Shown piece by piece: positions 47,071 to 55,209 of a stretch of DNA of 64,000 nucleotides (position 1 is its first letter; every line of letters begins with the position of its first letter). The stretch is taken from NCBI RefSeq assembly GCF_018403325.1, contig NZ_BOSL01000008.1, forward strand, positions 124,001 to 188,000. The letters are read 5' to 3'. The position numbers and the translations under genes were made by a program. The notes under the pieces were generated by a model. It had not been told where the DNA came from and ran no database searches. It was given only the letters and a program-made list of their open reading frames with translations. The DNA is from Paenibacillus vini (lineage in GTDB: Bacteria; Bacillota; Bacilli; Paenibacillales; Paenibacillaceae).

Positions 47071-47154
47071 CTAATCTTAATAGGCAAGTGGCCATTCGCC
47101 TTTAAACAAATCGCTTAGAATTGAAAGTGCGCAAAATACGTGTTTGGCGTACTT

Positions 47155-47272
47155 ATTTTAGCACATATGTTCCCTGAAGGAAACATTGCTTGGCAGGCTG
47201 GCTAAAGCCTAAACAGAAAACCCGCGCCCCGAAATTCTAGTTGATAAGTGGAAACCTGTCATTTTAGCACAT
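47155..47272. repeat. 12-bp direct repeat
   Basis: ATTTTAGCACAT occurs at 47155-47166 and 47261-47272, with 94 bp between the copies. The second copy is inside the HxlR relic; in both copies the same frame can be read as I-L-A-H, so the first could be another fragment of a similar gene. Confidence 0.4.
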
Positions 47273-47372
47273 CTTTTTCAAAATGGAATTATGAGATTCA
47301 GCGAACTTCAAAAAGCAATACCTGGTATAACAAAAAAATGCTCACGGCACATTTAAGGGATTTATCAAGTCA
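47229..47372 (+). pseudogene. HxlR-type regulator relic, frameshifted and truncated
   Basis: Translation from 47231 gives DKWKPVILAHLFQNG and MRFSELQKAIPGIT, then after one base shift KKMLTAHLRDL: the core of an HxlR winged-helix regulator. The frame break is at an A7 run (47332-47338) where A8 would keep the frame. No start codon or N-terminus is found, and the C-terminal third is missing, replaced by the terminator at 47379-47417. About 48 of a usual 105-120 residues remain. A dead remnant. Confidence 0.75.
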
Positions 47373-47378
47373 CATACG

Positions 47379-47417
47379 AAAAAAGAGCACTCGAAGTTAT
47401 CTCGAGTGCTCTTTTTT
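47379..47417 (-). terminator. Terminator of the ceramidase-like gene
   Basis: AAAAAAGAGCACTCGA and TCGAGTGCTCTTTTTT, perfect 16-bp stem with 7-nt loop; T-run on either strand; 32 bp past the stop at 47449. Confidence 0.92.
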
Positions 47418-47448
47418 CTGCTGTCATAGTCTTATGTTCCTGTAGCTA

Positions 47449-48684
47449 CTAATTACTTCTCTTCCATTCATCAACTACTGCTCTTACAAGTCTTTTTGCT
47501 GTATCTGCTCGAAAAGGCATGACATGACCGTGAAACATATAGTAGATTATATAGCTGTCATGAGTTTCATAGCCGCCTTTTATCCATTCTTCTCTATTCG
47601 GAAGATAGCCCGTGCAGCCATTGGTATACCCATTGAAAAATAAAAGTGGATCGTCTGTTTGTTCCGTAACCGCAAGCGAAAGCTCACAGAAAATTTCATC
47701 TGACACACCACACAGGCTGCCCTCATTCAACAATAGAAAATGGATGCTACGGTTCTGCGTTTGAGTGGTTATCCCGGCGTTTCTTAACTGTTCACATTCA
47801 CTAAGCCAACCTGTCGCATCCAAGCCTGATTTTTCCGCAATTTGTCTTGCTTCATCAACTTCTGGAACATCAGAGTACATTTGAATCTCTGTTTCCACCA
47901 TATGCAAACGTGTTATTTTTTTTGGGGTAAATCGAAGTTTTGTCGCAGATTGCAGAAGCTCATCTGCTATGCGATCAACATCGGATGTAGTGCCGCCATC
48001 AATTTTATCTACACCAACAGGCTTAATGTTTCCTGCAGCACCTTGTATCATCATAATTGGACAACCGTAATGTTCTGCAATTTTTTCCCGCGTCGCACCG
48101 AAATAGTCGCTTGACAGTTTGTTACTATGGCTCATTAAGATATTGGCATGAGCACAAACCCGTAATAGCATTACAATCGATTTTTGAGTAGTAGAATTAA
48201 CAATTTGCAATGCTCCAAGGCGCTTATCAACAACGCTGCACCCATCCCGCCGGTTTTCACCTATATCTGTTTCGCCAACTGCCCAGGAGACGAGGCATGG
48301 CTGTAAATTTACTAGCGCATTTGTTATACAGGAAATCACTCTATCACATAAGAGCGAATAATACTTTTGTCCATTAAGCGGCGACAAAGGATCAGGTGCC
48401 GAGTGGGTATGGGAAAAATTGAGCATAACATTAGTGGCAGTAGTGCCCAATGCTTCCGCAACCCTTTCCCGCAATTCATTTGATAAAGCTGTTGTAAAGC
48501 CTAAGCTATCTATGGCAATCAAGCAATAGCGGTCATTTTGATGTTCAAACAGTACTATTTGTGCTTTCAATGGATAATGAATACCGTTTACTTTGTTCTT
48601 CTCACGCGAACGGCCAATCATTTCTACAGGAAAATCCGGGGTAATATCCGTCTGCGAAAAAGCAGCTCTATAGTTATAGTTCAT
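47449..48684 (-). CDS. Neutral/alkaline ceramidase N-domain-like protein
   Basis: 411 residues resembling the N-terminal domain of neutral/alkaline non-lysosomal ceramidases. It has the opening AAFSQTDITPDFPVEMIGR, metal-site region NFSHTHSAPDP, and GNIKPVG and NGYTNGCTGYLPNREEW blocks. There is no signal peptide and no C-terminal ceramidase domain, so a cytoplasmic hydrolase with another substrate is possible. AAGGAG before the ATG. The leader carries two interlocked inverted repeats. Codon use looks more A+T-rich than in neighbouring genes, which with the nearby recombinase hints at acquisition; this was judged by eye. Confidence 0.78.
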   Translation of the reverse strand: MNYNYRAAFSQTDITPDFPVEMIGRSREKNKVNGIHYPLKAQIVLFEHQNDRYCLIAIDSLGFTTALSNELRERVAEALGTTATNVMLNFSHTHSAPDPLSPLNGQKYYSLLCDRVISCITNALVNLQPCLVSWAVGETDIGENRRDGCSVVDKRLGALQIVNSTTQKSIVMLLRVCAHANILMSHSNKLSSDYFGATREKIAEHYGCPIMMIQGAAGNIKPVGVDKIDGGTTSDVDRIADELLQSATKLRFTPKKITRLHMVETEIQMYSDVPEVDEARQIAEKSGLDATGWLSECEQLRNAGITTQTQNRSIHFLLLNEGSLCGVSDEIFCELSLAVTEQTDDPLLFFNGYTNGCTGYLPNREEWIKGGYETHDSYIIYYMFHGHVMPFRADTAKRLVRAVVDEWKRSN

Positions 48685-48726
48685 TTAGCTTTTCTCCTTG
48701 ATTTGAATTTTGGAAAAAGCCATGAG

Positions 48727-48780
48727 TAGGACAAAATTTATCGTTTCATGCACCTTGTCCTATTGGCTATGCATGAAACG
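48727..48780 (-). other. Two interlocked perfect inverted repeats (H-type pseudoknot topology)
   Basis: On the minus strand the order is CGTTTCATGCA, 7 nt, TAGGACAA, 2 nt, TGCATGAAACG, 7 nt, TTGTCCTA. The 11-bp pair and the 8-bp pair are both perfect and cross each other. It lies 43 bp upstream of the ceramidase-like start codon. If transcribed it could fold as a pseudoknot or as two mutually exclusive hairpins; as DNA it could be a double operator. Confidence 0.6.
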
Positions 48781-49048
48781 GTTACAATCAATAGTTTCAT
48801 ATGCTTCCCTCGTTCGTTGAAATTGTATTCTTAAAGTTAATTATATATTAGTTTGTTAAGAGGGACTATCCGAAAAGAATGGTTTGTTGACCAGACCTCA
48901 TACACAAAGATGTTCTACTAACTCAAAGGCAATACCTCAGAATTTTGAGATGTTGTTTGAACTAACCTGCCCGTTAGCTTAATGGGAATTGTAGTTTGAT
49001 ATTCATCTAATCGGTATTCGGACTATGTTCTTGTACATTCCGGCAATA

Positions 49049-49090
49049 GGAACAAGTTCTTGTCCTTGGCTCGGGACAAGAACTTGTTCC
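49049..49090. repeat. 17-bp inverted repeat with near-palindromic arms
   Basis: GGAACAAGTTCTTGTCC (49049-49065) and its exact complement (49074-49090), 8 bp apart. Each arm itself contains ACAAG-TT-CTTGT or its equivalent. A related TTCTTGTACA lies at 49029-49038. Not followed by a T-run of its own on the + strand. Confidence 0.65.
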
Positions 49091-49092
49091 GA

Positions 49093-49121
49093 TAAAAAAA
49101 AGCCGCTAAAATAGCGACTTT
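49093..49121 (-). terminator. Terminator of the rrf2-type gene
   Basis: Minus strand AAAGTCGC, loop, GCGGCTTT followed by TTTTTATC; 35 bp after the stop. Confidence 0.82.
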
Positions 49122-49155
49122 CAATGAGACTATCTTCTTGTCCATAGTCAGTCCT

Positions 49156-49557
49156 TTACAGAACGGCCGTCATTTTCTTGGCAAGCTCGGATATTTTTTG
49201 ATTTCGTAAATAATCCTCCATCTTCTCTTCCGCCGTTACCATGATTTTCTGAATCATACAATCTTGACCGTGGTTTAAGTCACATTCAAATAAGGAAGCG
49301 TTGCCCTCAATGGCATGAATGATGTCCAGGAACGAGATCTCTTCCCAATTTCGCTTTAAGCGGTATCCCCCATTGGCGCCTGAAGTCGACTCGATCATTC
49401 CGGCCTTGACCAGCTTGGTCAGAATTTTGGATAAATACGTCGGTGAAACCTCTTGTCGTTCCGCCAGCTGCTGTACGCCGATGAGTTTATTCGGGGGGAC
49501 GACAGCAAGAAAGAGCATGGTATGAAGAGCATAGTTCGTCGCTTTAGAAAATTTCAT
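49156..49557 (-). CDS. Rrf2 family transcriptional regulator
   Basis: 133 residues. The winged helix (IGVQQLAERQEVSPTYLSKILTKLV) is followed by GANGGYRL, typical of Rrf2. Two cysteines, C92 and C100 in the FECDLNHGQDCMI region, could take part in Fe-S or redox sensing, but the usual third cysteine is not seen, so NsrR/IscR-type cluster binding is uncertain. GAGGTGG lies about 11 nt before the ATG. Upstream neighbour is an AraC gene on the same strand, 80 bp away. Confidence 0.87.
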   Translation of the reverse strand: MKFSKATNYALHTMLFLAVVPPNKLIGVQQLAERQEVSPTYLSKILTKLVKAGMIESTSGANGGYRLKRNWEEISFLDIIHAIEGNASLFECDLNHGQDCMIQKIMVTAEEKMEDYLRNQKISELAKKMTAVL

Positions 49558-49637
49558 AGCGGAGTGTCCACCTCAATCAAAGACTTTATTTGCCCATGAT
49601 AACTATTAAGCTCCTTTGTGTCAAATCAGCCTCTTCG

Positions 49638-50429
49638 TCATTGTGAAGATAAAGCCTGTGATTTACAACGGAATTCGTTGGGGGCCACCCCATATTGTTT
49701 TTTAAAGACCCGATAAAATGATCGCAAGCTGTTGAACCCGGAATCAAAGGCGATGTCGGTGACCGGATGGATTGTAGATAACAGCAGCATGTGCGCATAA
49801 GCTGCCCGCTGGCTATTGATGTAATCGCGAAAAGAAACTTGGAATTGCTCGGAGAAAATCCGGGAGATCATAAATTTACTAATGCCCAGTTCCTTTGAAA
49901 GCGCATCCAAGTTAATGGGTTCTAAAAAGTGCATGTCGATGTAAGCAAGGATTTTCAGAATCATATCCATGTCGTTCTTGTAGTCCACTCTCTTCATGTA
50001 CATTAACGGTAGAGCGTGCCCTAAGATGGCGGAAACATAGGCTCTAAGTAATCGATCGTCGCTTTTTTCTATATAGAGTTTATACAAGGTTGCCATGAGA
50101 TCCGTAATTACCTTGTTCCTGGGAACTACGGACTTGTCCGGAACATAATGAAGCAAATCCCCCGTAAAATCTCCCGGAAATGTGGCCTCGAAGAACATCA
50201 GCAAAATTTGATTGCTTTCTGTGGTTTTGTAGCTGTGAGGCTGATTGGGAAAAATGATGGCCACTTCCCCTTCGGACAATTCATAGTCTTCTCCATTAAT
50301 GAAAATATTGATTTTGCCGGACATAACCATGGTTATCTCAACATTTTTATGCAGATGAAGCGGATAGGTGTTATTGGTGGAAATAAAGGAGTGAAACGCC
50401 TTGTCGCGATGCTGATATTTCATCTTCAT
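49638..50429 (-). CDS. AraC family transcriptional regulator
   Basis: About 263 residues. The N-terminal cupin (LHLHKNVEITMVMSGKINIF, then EGEVAIIFPNQPHSY) is a sugar- or metabolite-sensing domain; two HTH motifs follow at the C-terminus (NLDALSKELGISKFMISRIF and VTDIAFDSGFNSLRSFYRVF, ending YGVAPNEFR). ATG 50429 has GGGGAG 7 nt upstream. Divergent from the pectate lyase gene, so it may control pectin use. Confidence 0.87.
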   Translation of the reverse strand: MKMKYQHRDKAFHSFISTNNTYPLHLHKNVEITMVMSGKINIFINGEDYELSEGEVAIIFPNQPHSYKTTESNQILLMFFEATFPGDFTGDLLHYVPDKSVVPRNKVITDLMATLYKLYIEKSDDRLLRAYVSAILGHALPLMYMKRVDYKNDMDMILKILAYIDMHFLEPINLDALSKELGISKFMISRIFSEQFQVSFRDYINSQRAAYAHMLLLSTIHPVTDIAFDSGFNSLRSFYRVFKKQYGVAPNEFRCKSQALSSQ

Positions 50430-50687
50430 CTCTTTCTCCCCTATCGGCCTGCCATGCAGCAAGTTAATAGAATTCTAAGAAGATAATACCGATCTGATCT
50501 CTTGCACACAAGGTCCCTAAGCAATAGTTGGCACAAAAAAGCATCCTTTTTGGCAGGAAAATACGGCCTTAAAGTTTTAAAGTAATAGCTGCAGGCATAC
50601 CAACCACTTTACCCTGAAAGGAGGAAGTATAACAGGATCACTATCGGACAATAAGTCTGCATCCCTATCCATGTTATACGTCAAGCG

Positions 50688-53219
50688 ATGAGGCTAAGAA
50701 ATAAAAGATCCGGCAAGGCAGAAGCTCTTTTGTTGAGTTTTACGGTAGCGCTTTCAGTTTTAGGGGGATCTCCTTTGGATGCCTCAGGACAATCAACTGG
50801 AGACCATAGTATATCGGAAGGTGCCCCAATCCTTGCTTTTCCCGGCGCGGAAGGCGGCGGCGCTTATGCCAGCGGCGGCCGGGGCGGCGACGTTTATATC
50901 GTAACAACCTTGAAGGATTATGGAGAAAAGGATCAACCTATTGAAGGATCACTGCGGTATGGGGTCGTTTCTACCCCTAAAGAAGGACGTACGATTGTTT
51001 TTCATGTATCCGGTACGATCGAGCTCCAAAGCACCCTGCGATTCAAAGACATTAAAAATCTGACAATCGCCGGGCAAACCGCACCGGGCAACGGTATTAC
51101 GATTGCGGGCTGGGATACCAACATTAGCAATTCCGAAAATATTATCCTCAGGTACCTCTCCTTCCGTCCGGGCGCAACCAATGTTTATAACGGCAGCGAT
51201 TCTATGGATGCGCTTTGGGGAAGAGACAACGACAACTTTATCATTGACCATTGTTCCTTCAGCTGGAATACGGATGAGACCCTGTCCTTGTATAGAGGAG
51301 AAAACGGTACAATTCAGTGGTCCATCATTTCGGAGAGCCTGACCCTTTCCGGCCATTCCAAAGGGAGACACGGCTACGGCGGCATTGCCGGCGGAGATAA
51401 GACCACGTTCCATCACAATCTGTACGCCAACCATACATCGCGAAACCCTCGACTCGGTGGCGGATATGCCGGTGCGGCGGACGCAGACCATGTGGCAGTA
51501 GTCCAGTTCTCCAACAACGTCATTTATAACTGGGGCTTTAACGGTACTTACGGCGGTGGCTTTACCTACACGAATTATATGAACAATATCGAACTTGCCG
51601 GTCCGGGAACAAGGGATAACGTAATTAACCAAGTAATTGATGCAGGGGAATCCACGAAGCTTGGGGGATTCTACATCGACGGGAACCGGATTAACGGCAA
51701 GCTTACGGGATTGCTGGATGAATCCTCGGATTACGTGAAATTTTCCGGTGTCAATAGCGGGGATCAAATGACAACCATTGCGGCAAAGCCCTATCTTTCG
51801 GCGGACAGCACGGGAGTAAATCATGGCATCACCAATCAGGCGTTTGATAATTACATTAAATCCGGCATCAAACATGCGAATGAGCCCTTACTGAGAAGCA
51901 TACTGCAACAAGCAGGCGCAACCTATCCGCGACGCGATGCGATCGATGCGAGAATTGTGGCGGAGGTTGAGCAAGGTTTGGGAAGATACATCAATACGGA
52001 ACATGAGGTTGGTGGCTACATTACGGACTTTGGCGTCGCCGAGGAACAGCGTGATGACCAATTTGATACCAATCGAAACGGAATCGACGACAAATGGGAA
52101 AAGAAGAACAATATCTGGGATATCAAGGATGCTTACAAGACGGTTACTCAGAGCGGTTATACCTGGCTTGAACTTTATATAAACGGGCTTGTTGATATGG
52201 ATCACAAAGCGGAAAATCCCGAAGCTGTGATCATGTCACCGGCTAACAATGCACAATTCGTTACAGGCAAAGAGATTGAAGTTAAAATCAAAGCCTCTTC
52301 CAAATTCGGGCACAAAATCAATAAAGTCGCTGTCTATAATGGATCCCAATATCTCGGAGATGCTGTGAAGAAAGGCAGTACGTACTCCTATACGATCAAA
52401 GGATTAAAAGATGCTTCCCACTATCTCTCGGCAAGAGTCACGGATACCGCGGGAAATGAGACTCAGACTACCGCAGCTAACATTCATGTCAATACCTCCT
52501 CCGCTACCCTCGCTAATGAGGGCTGGATATCCTCGGATATCGGAAACCCGGATATTAAGGGTTCCGGAAGCATGACGGATGGGGTAATCACCGTAAAGGG
52601 TAACGGGAAACTTGGTATGAGTGAAGGCAGCATGAAACAATCCGAAGCAAATAATGCAGCCAAAGACGATTTCCACTTTGTGTATAAAAAAATGGACGGT
52701 GATTTTGAGCTTACAGCGAAGTTGGAGGAGATCGGAGCCGTTGATAACCATGCCTTCACCGGGCTGATTATTCGCGATGAATTAAAGGATGACAGTGCCG
52801 CGGCAGCCCTCGGTCTCTCCTGGGTCAAGCTGTCCAAAGCAACCAGCTGGTCCGCTTATCTGGCGGGCAGAAACGAGCAAGGCGGTCCATTTGACGAATT
52901 GACGGAAACTTTAGACAGTGCTTCTGCAGCCGCTAAGGCTGGCATTCAATTACTTCCGGATGTTCCTTTTAAAACAAACGGCGTCCCGCAAGGATATTGG
53001 CTCAAACTAGGACGAAACGGGGATACCTTCTGCGCTTACGGATCAACCGACGGAAAGGATTGGACACCTATCGGCGAACGGACAATCGTCATGCAAGATT
53101 CGGTTTATATCGGATTTGCCGTTGACAGCAATGATGTCGCCAATAAGATTGAACAACTGAATTATGCTAAATTCTCTAACATAACGCTGAAGGATAGCTT
53201 TACCCCACTAGGGAAGTAG
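50688..53219 (+). CDS. Secreted pectate-lyase-like multidomain protein
   Basis: 843 residues. Signal peptide (1-about 34); a PL1-type right-handed beta-helix (about 45-450) with FPGAEGGGAYASGGRGGDVY, TIAGQTAPGNGITI, DHCSFSWNTDE and RNPRLGGG blocks typical of pectate lyases; a Ca-binding-like DTNRNGIDDKWE; an Ig-like domain (about 515-605, SPANNAQFVTG...VTDTAGNE); and a C-terminal DUF1349-like sandwich (about 620-840). It should cut pectate outside the cell. The start lacks a nearby ribosome site: a strong AAAGGAGG lies about 60 nt upstream, and a six-codon ORF (ATG at 50672) ends in an ATGA overlap with this start. Confidence 0.87.
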   Translation: MRLRNKRSGKAEALLLSFTVALSVLGGSPLDASGQSTGDHSISEGAPILAFPGAEGGGAYASGGRGGDVYIVTTLKDYGEKDQPIEGSLRYGVVSTPKEGRTIVFHVSGTIELQSTLRFKDIKNLTIAGQTAPGNGITIAGWDTNISNSENIILRYLSFRPGATNVYNGSDSMDALWGRDNDNFIIDHCSFSWNTDETLSLYRGENGTIQWSIISESLTLSGHSKGRHGYGGIAGGDKTTFHHNLYANHTSRNPRLGGGYAGAADADHVAVVQFSNNVIYNWGFNGTYGGGFTYTNYMNNIELAGPGTRDNVINQVIDAGESTKLGGFYIDGNRINGKLTGLLDESSDYVKFSGVNSGDQMTTIAAKPYLSADSTGVNHGITNQAFDNYIKSGIKHANEPLLRSILQQAGATYPRRDAIDARIVAEVEQGLGRYINTEHEVGGYITDFGVAEEQRDDQFDTNRNGIDDKWEKKNNIWDIKDAYKTVTQSGYTWLELYINGLVDMDHKAENPEAVIMSPANNAQFVTGKEIEVKIKASSKFGHKINKVAVYNGSQYLGDAVKKGSTYSYTIKGLKDASHYLSARVTDTAGNETQTTAANIHVNTSSATLANEGWISSDIGNPDIKGSGSMTDGVITVKGNGKLGMSEGSMKQSEANNAAKDDFHFVYKKMDGDFELTAKLEEIGAVDNHAFTGLIIRDELKDDSAAAALGLSWVKLSKATSWSAYLAGRNEQGGPFDELTETLDSASAAAKAGIQLLPDVPFKTNGVPQGYWLKLGRNGDTFCAYGSTDGKDWTPIGERTIVMQDSVYIGFAVDSNDVANKIEQLNYAKFSNITLKDSFTPLGK

Positions 53220-53249
53220 CGAGATATCAAAAGCTTCACTAACCTGAAC

Positions 53250-53281
53250 AAGACGGCAGCCCCTTCATTGGCTGCCGTCTT
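53250..53281. terminator. Terminator after the pectate lyase gene
   Basis: AAGACGGCAGCC / GGCTGCCGTCTT perfect 12-bp stem with 8-nt loop between convergent genes; only a weak T-run. Confidence 0.78.
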
Positions 53282-53315
53282 GTTATGCATTAGGAGAAAC
53301 TTCACATGTTCATGC

Positions 53316-54209
53316 TTACAAATTCAATCTCTGTTGGATGATGACGGCCAATTCTTCTGCTGTATTCCAAACAAACGGACGGACCTCTTTGATTTGTCCG
53401 GGAAGCAGATCGGCATCCCCGCTATGAACGGTCCAGATTACAGGAATGTTCAAACCTAGTGCATATCCCGCCGCCATATACACCTCAGGGGACTGACCGG
53501 TTAAATCCGCGATAATCAGTTTACTGTCCGCAATGAGCTCCAAGGAGTACTTCTCTGAGTGATTTGTCTTCGCATGGGCAACCAACTGCGGCAAATAACC
53601 GTACTGCTCAATTTTAGGAAGCAGGATCTCCGTCCATTCCGCAAGCAGCATGTTCCCATCTCCGACGAGAACGGTACAAGGTTTAAATTTCTTCCCTCCT
53701 GCGCTGGCGGCAGCGATGCTCCAACCTTTTTCCGTAAGCTTAAAGGCCGTCCCTTCCCTGATCAGCAGGTCAGCGGTGCTCAGTGTATCTATAAGATATA
53801 CCAACTCTTGTAAATTAGGAGAATACGTCAAGTTATAATTGCTCGAGAGCGGATGAATGATTACCGTTTCACCCGGCGCTTCGGAATGTCTGTACAAATA
53901 TTGCAACAGCCGATTTCCCTTATCCTCCATGGTTACAGGGATATCCGATGAATTTGCGATGGAATCCAAATCGTCGGCGGATATTACGACCTTTTCATCG
54001 CGATCGGTCTGCTCCCGGATATATGCCGATACCAAATGCAGCATATTCCGTTTCTTCTGGTGCGGGAAAGAACGAACCGTCTCATAACTGCCTCTCTCCA
54101 AGCTATAAAACCCGCCGGGAGAACAGGAGCAACCCATATATTTATCGAATTCGGCTTCCGTGGCTATAGGGACAATCTGATCGCAGAACAAACATTGCTT
54201 CTTCATCAT
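53316..54209 (-). CDS. Zinc-ribbon protein with nucleoside-deoxyribosyltransferase/TIR-like domain
   Basis: 297 residues. A Cys-rich N-terminus (C6-x2-C9, C27-x-C29) probably binds zinc. A middle part has a winged-helix-like stretch (ADLLIREGTAFKLTEKGW). The C-terminal domain (about 178-297) resembles the nucleoside 2-deoxyribosyltransferase/TIR-like fold: SKLIIADLTG, VYMAAGYALGLNIPVIW and a closing VWNTAEEL. In active relatives the motif reads Y-x-E-A/V-G; here position 246 is Ala, so the expected catalytic Glu is missing. It may bind a nucleotide rather than cleave it. AGGTGATGAG before the ATG. Stand-alone gene; no known partner. Confidence 0.68.
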   Translation of the reverse strand: MMKKQCLFCDQIVPIATEAEFDKYMGCSCSPGGFYSLERGSYETVRSFPHQKKRNMLHLVSAYIREQTDRDEKVVISADDLDSIANSSDIPVTMEDKGNRLLQYLYRHSEAPGETVIIHPLSSNYNLTYSPNLQELVYLIDTLSTADLLIREGTAFKLTEKGWSIAAASAGGKKFKPCTVLVGDGNMLLAEWTEILLPKIEQYGYLPQLVAHAKTNHSEKYSLELIADSKLIIADLTGQSPEVYMAAGYALGLNIPVIWTVHSGDADLLPGQIKEVRPFVWNTAEELAVIIQQRLNL

Positions 54210-54302
54210 AACAACTCATCACCTCTCATCAATAGCTATCCTCTACCATACCAAGATTCTATTGAAAAATTGACAAGAAGATTTATCCAGAAGACTCCAA
54301 TC

Positions 54303-55082
54303 CTATCTTTCAGGTTTGAATCTGCGCAATAGTTTCCTTACCCAGCCTACTATGGTCGGAAGCAGAAACAGTAGAACAATTCCGGAGACAATCCCATATC
54401 CGAGCTGAGATTCCCTCTCCTCAGATAACATTCGCTCCATATTTGTTCCGATCAAAATCACGTTGTGCTCTTCCTTGCCGGGTAAGGTGAACGGCTCCAA
54501 TCTTCCTTCTCTGGCGCGTCCGATGACCGTGATTTGTTCCCCTGGGGACACTGCATAGTAGCCATATGCCCTTTTCTTCGGACTCTCCACCAACAGCGGC
54601 CGGGATGTCCCTCCTTCATATATATTAGACAGTTGACTCGGATCAACGGTGCTAAAATCCAGCGGGAGCCAATTCGTGTAGAAGCGGAACCACTCCGCTT
54701 GCACGACTACGCCATTGATCACGAAGCTGCCTAAAACCTCCGGACGGCGGTCTTCGGATCTTTTGTAATCGCAATTGCTTTTGCTGCATCCCCAAAGAAA
54801 TGTTTCCTTTTGCAGCAACGCATAAGTATTCCGAAGTTTGCCCTCATCAGTCACGGCAGCTATGCCTTCAACACTGCCATCAAGCCGGACAATTTCGTCG
54901 ATATCGGGAGTCAACTCTAGCACCGGGCGCGCGTTAGTTATGATCTTTGTAAGTCTGGCTGAATCCCAATATAGTAACAGTAGGCCGAATAAAACAAAGA
55001 AACCAAGAAATTTTAAGAACCCGAGCCAGAATGAACCGGAGCCGTTTCGCTTATTCTTCTTTTTCTGCTGTTTTTTTGCCAT
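54303..55082 (-). CDS. Membrane protein with two TM helices and a GIDE-like region
   Basis: 259 residues. A Lys-rich N-terminus (AKKQQKKKNKRNG), a membrane helix at about 18-40, a large extracytoplasmic beta-rich domain containing YGYYAVSPGEQITVIGRAREG (like the GIDE domain of MULAN-type proteins), a Cys pair (GCSKSNC) and a second helix near 228-248 with a basic tail. No RING or other enzymatic motif. GAGGAGGGGG before the ATG. Function unknown. It precedes a divergent lipoprotein gene. Confidence 0.65.
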   Translation of the reverse strand: MAKKQQKKKNKRNGSGSFWLGFLKFLGFFVLFGLLLLYWDSARLTKIITNARPVLELTPDIDEIVRLDGSVEGIAAVTDEGKLRNTYALLQKETFLWGCSKSNCDYKRSEDRRPEVLGSFVINGVVVQAEWFRFYTNWLPLDFSTVDPSQLSNIYEGGTSRPLLVESPKKRAYGYYAVSPGEQITVIGRAREGRLEPFTLPGKEEHNVILIGTNMERMLSEERESQLGYGIVSGIVLLFLLPTIVGWVRKLLRRFKPER

Positions 55083-55209
55083 AGGCCCCCTCCTCCTCTT
55101 TGCACGAAAAATCTTCTTGAGTTAGTTTATCATACTAGCTTAAGCCGCTGGAAACTTGAAATTTAATAATCTTTCTATTAAGTTATTTTAATGAGGGGGT
55201 TAGTCAACC

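Larger units (their letters stand above)
48685..49155. other. 470-bp intergenic stretch without a gene
   Basis: Both strands are interrupted by stops and no ORF with a ribosome site is evident. It holds the interlocked repeats (48727-48780), a 17-bp inverted repeat (49049-49090), the Rrf2 terminator, and no recognisable gene remnant. Confidence 0.6.

Noticed and set aside
46112-50462. Complete integrative element or prophage
   Set aside because: Apart from the recombinase there are no phage, conjugation or transposase genes and no convincing attachment-site pair.
50949-51875. Long minus-strand ORF opposite the pectate lyase
   Set aside because: Antisense shadow of the beta-helix coding region without recognisable domains.
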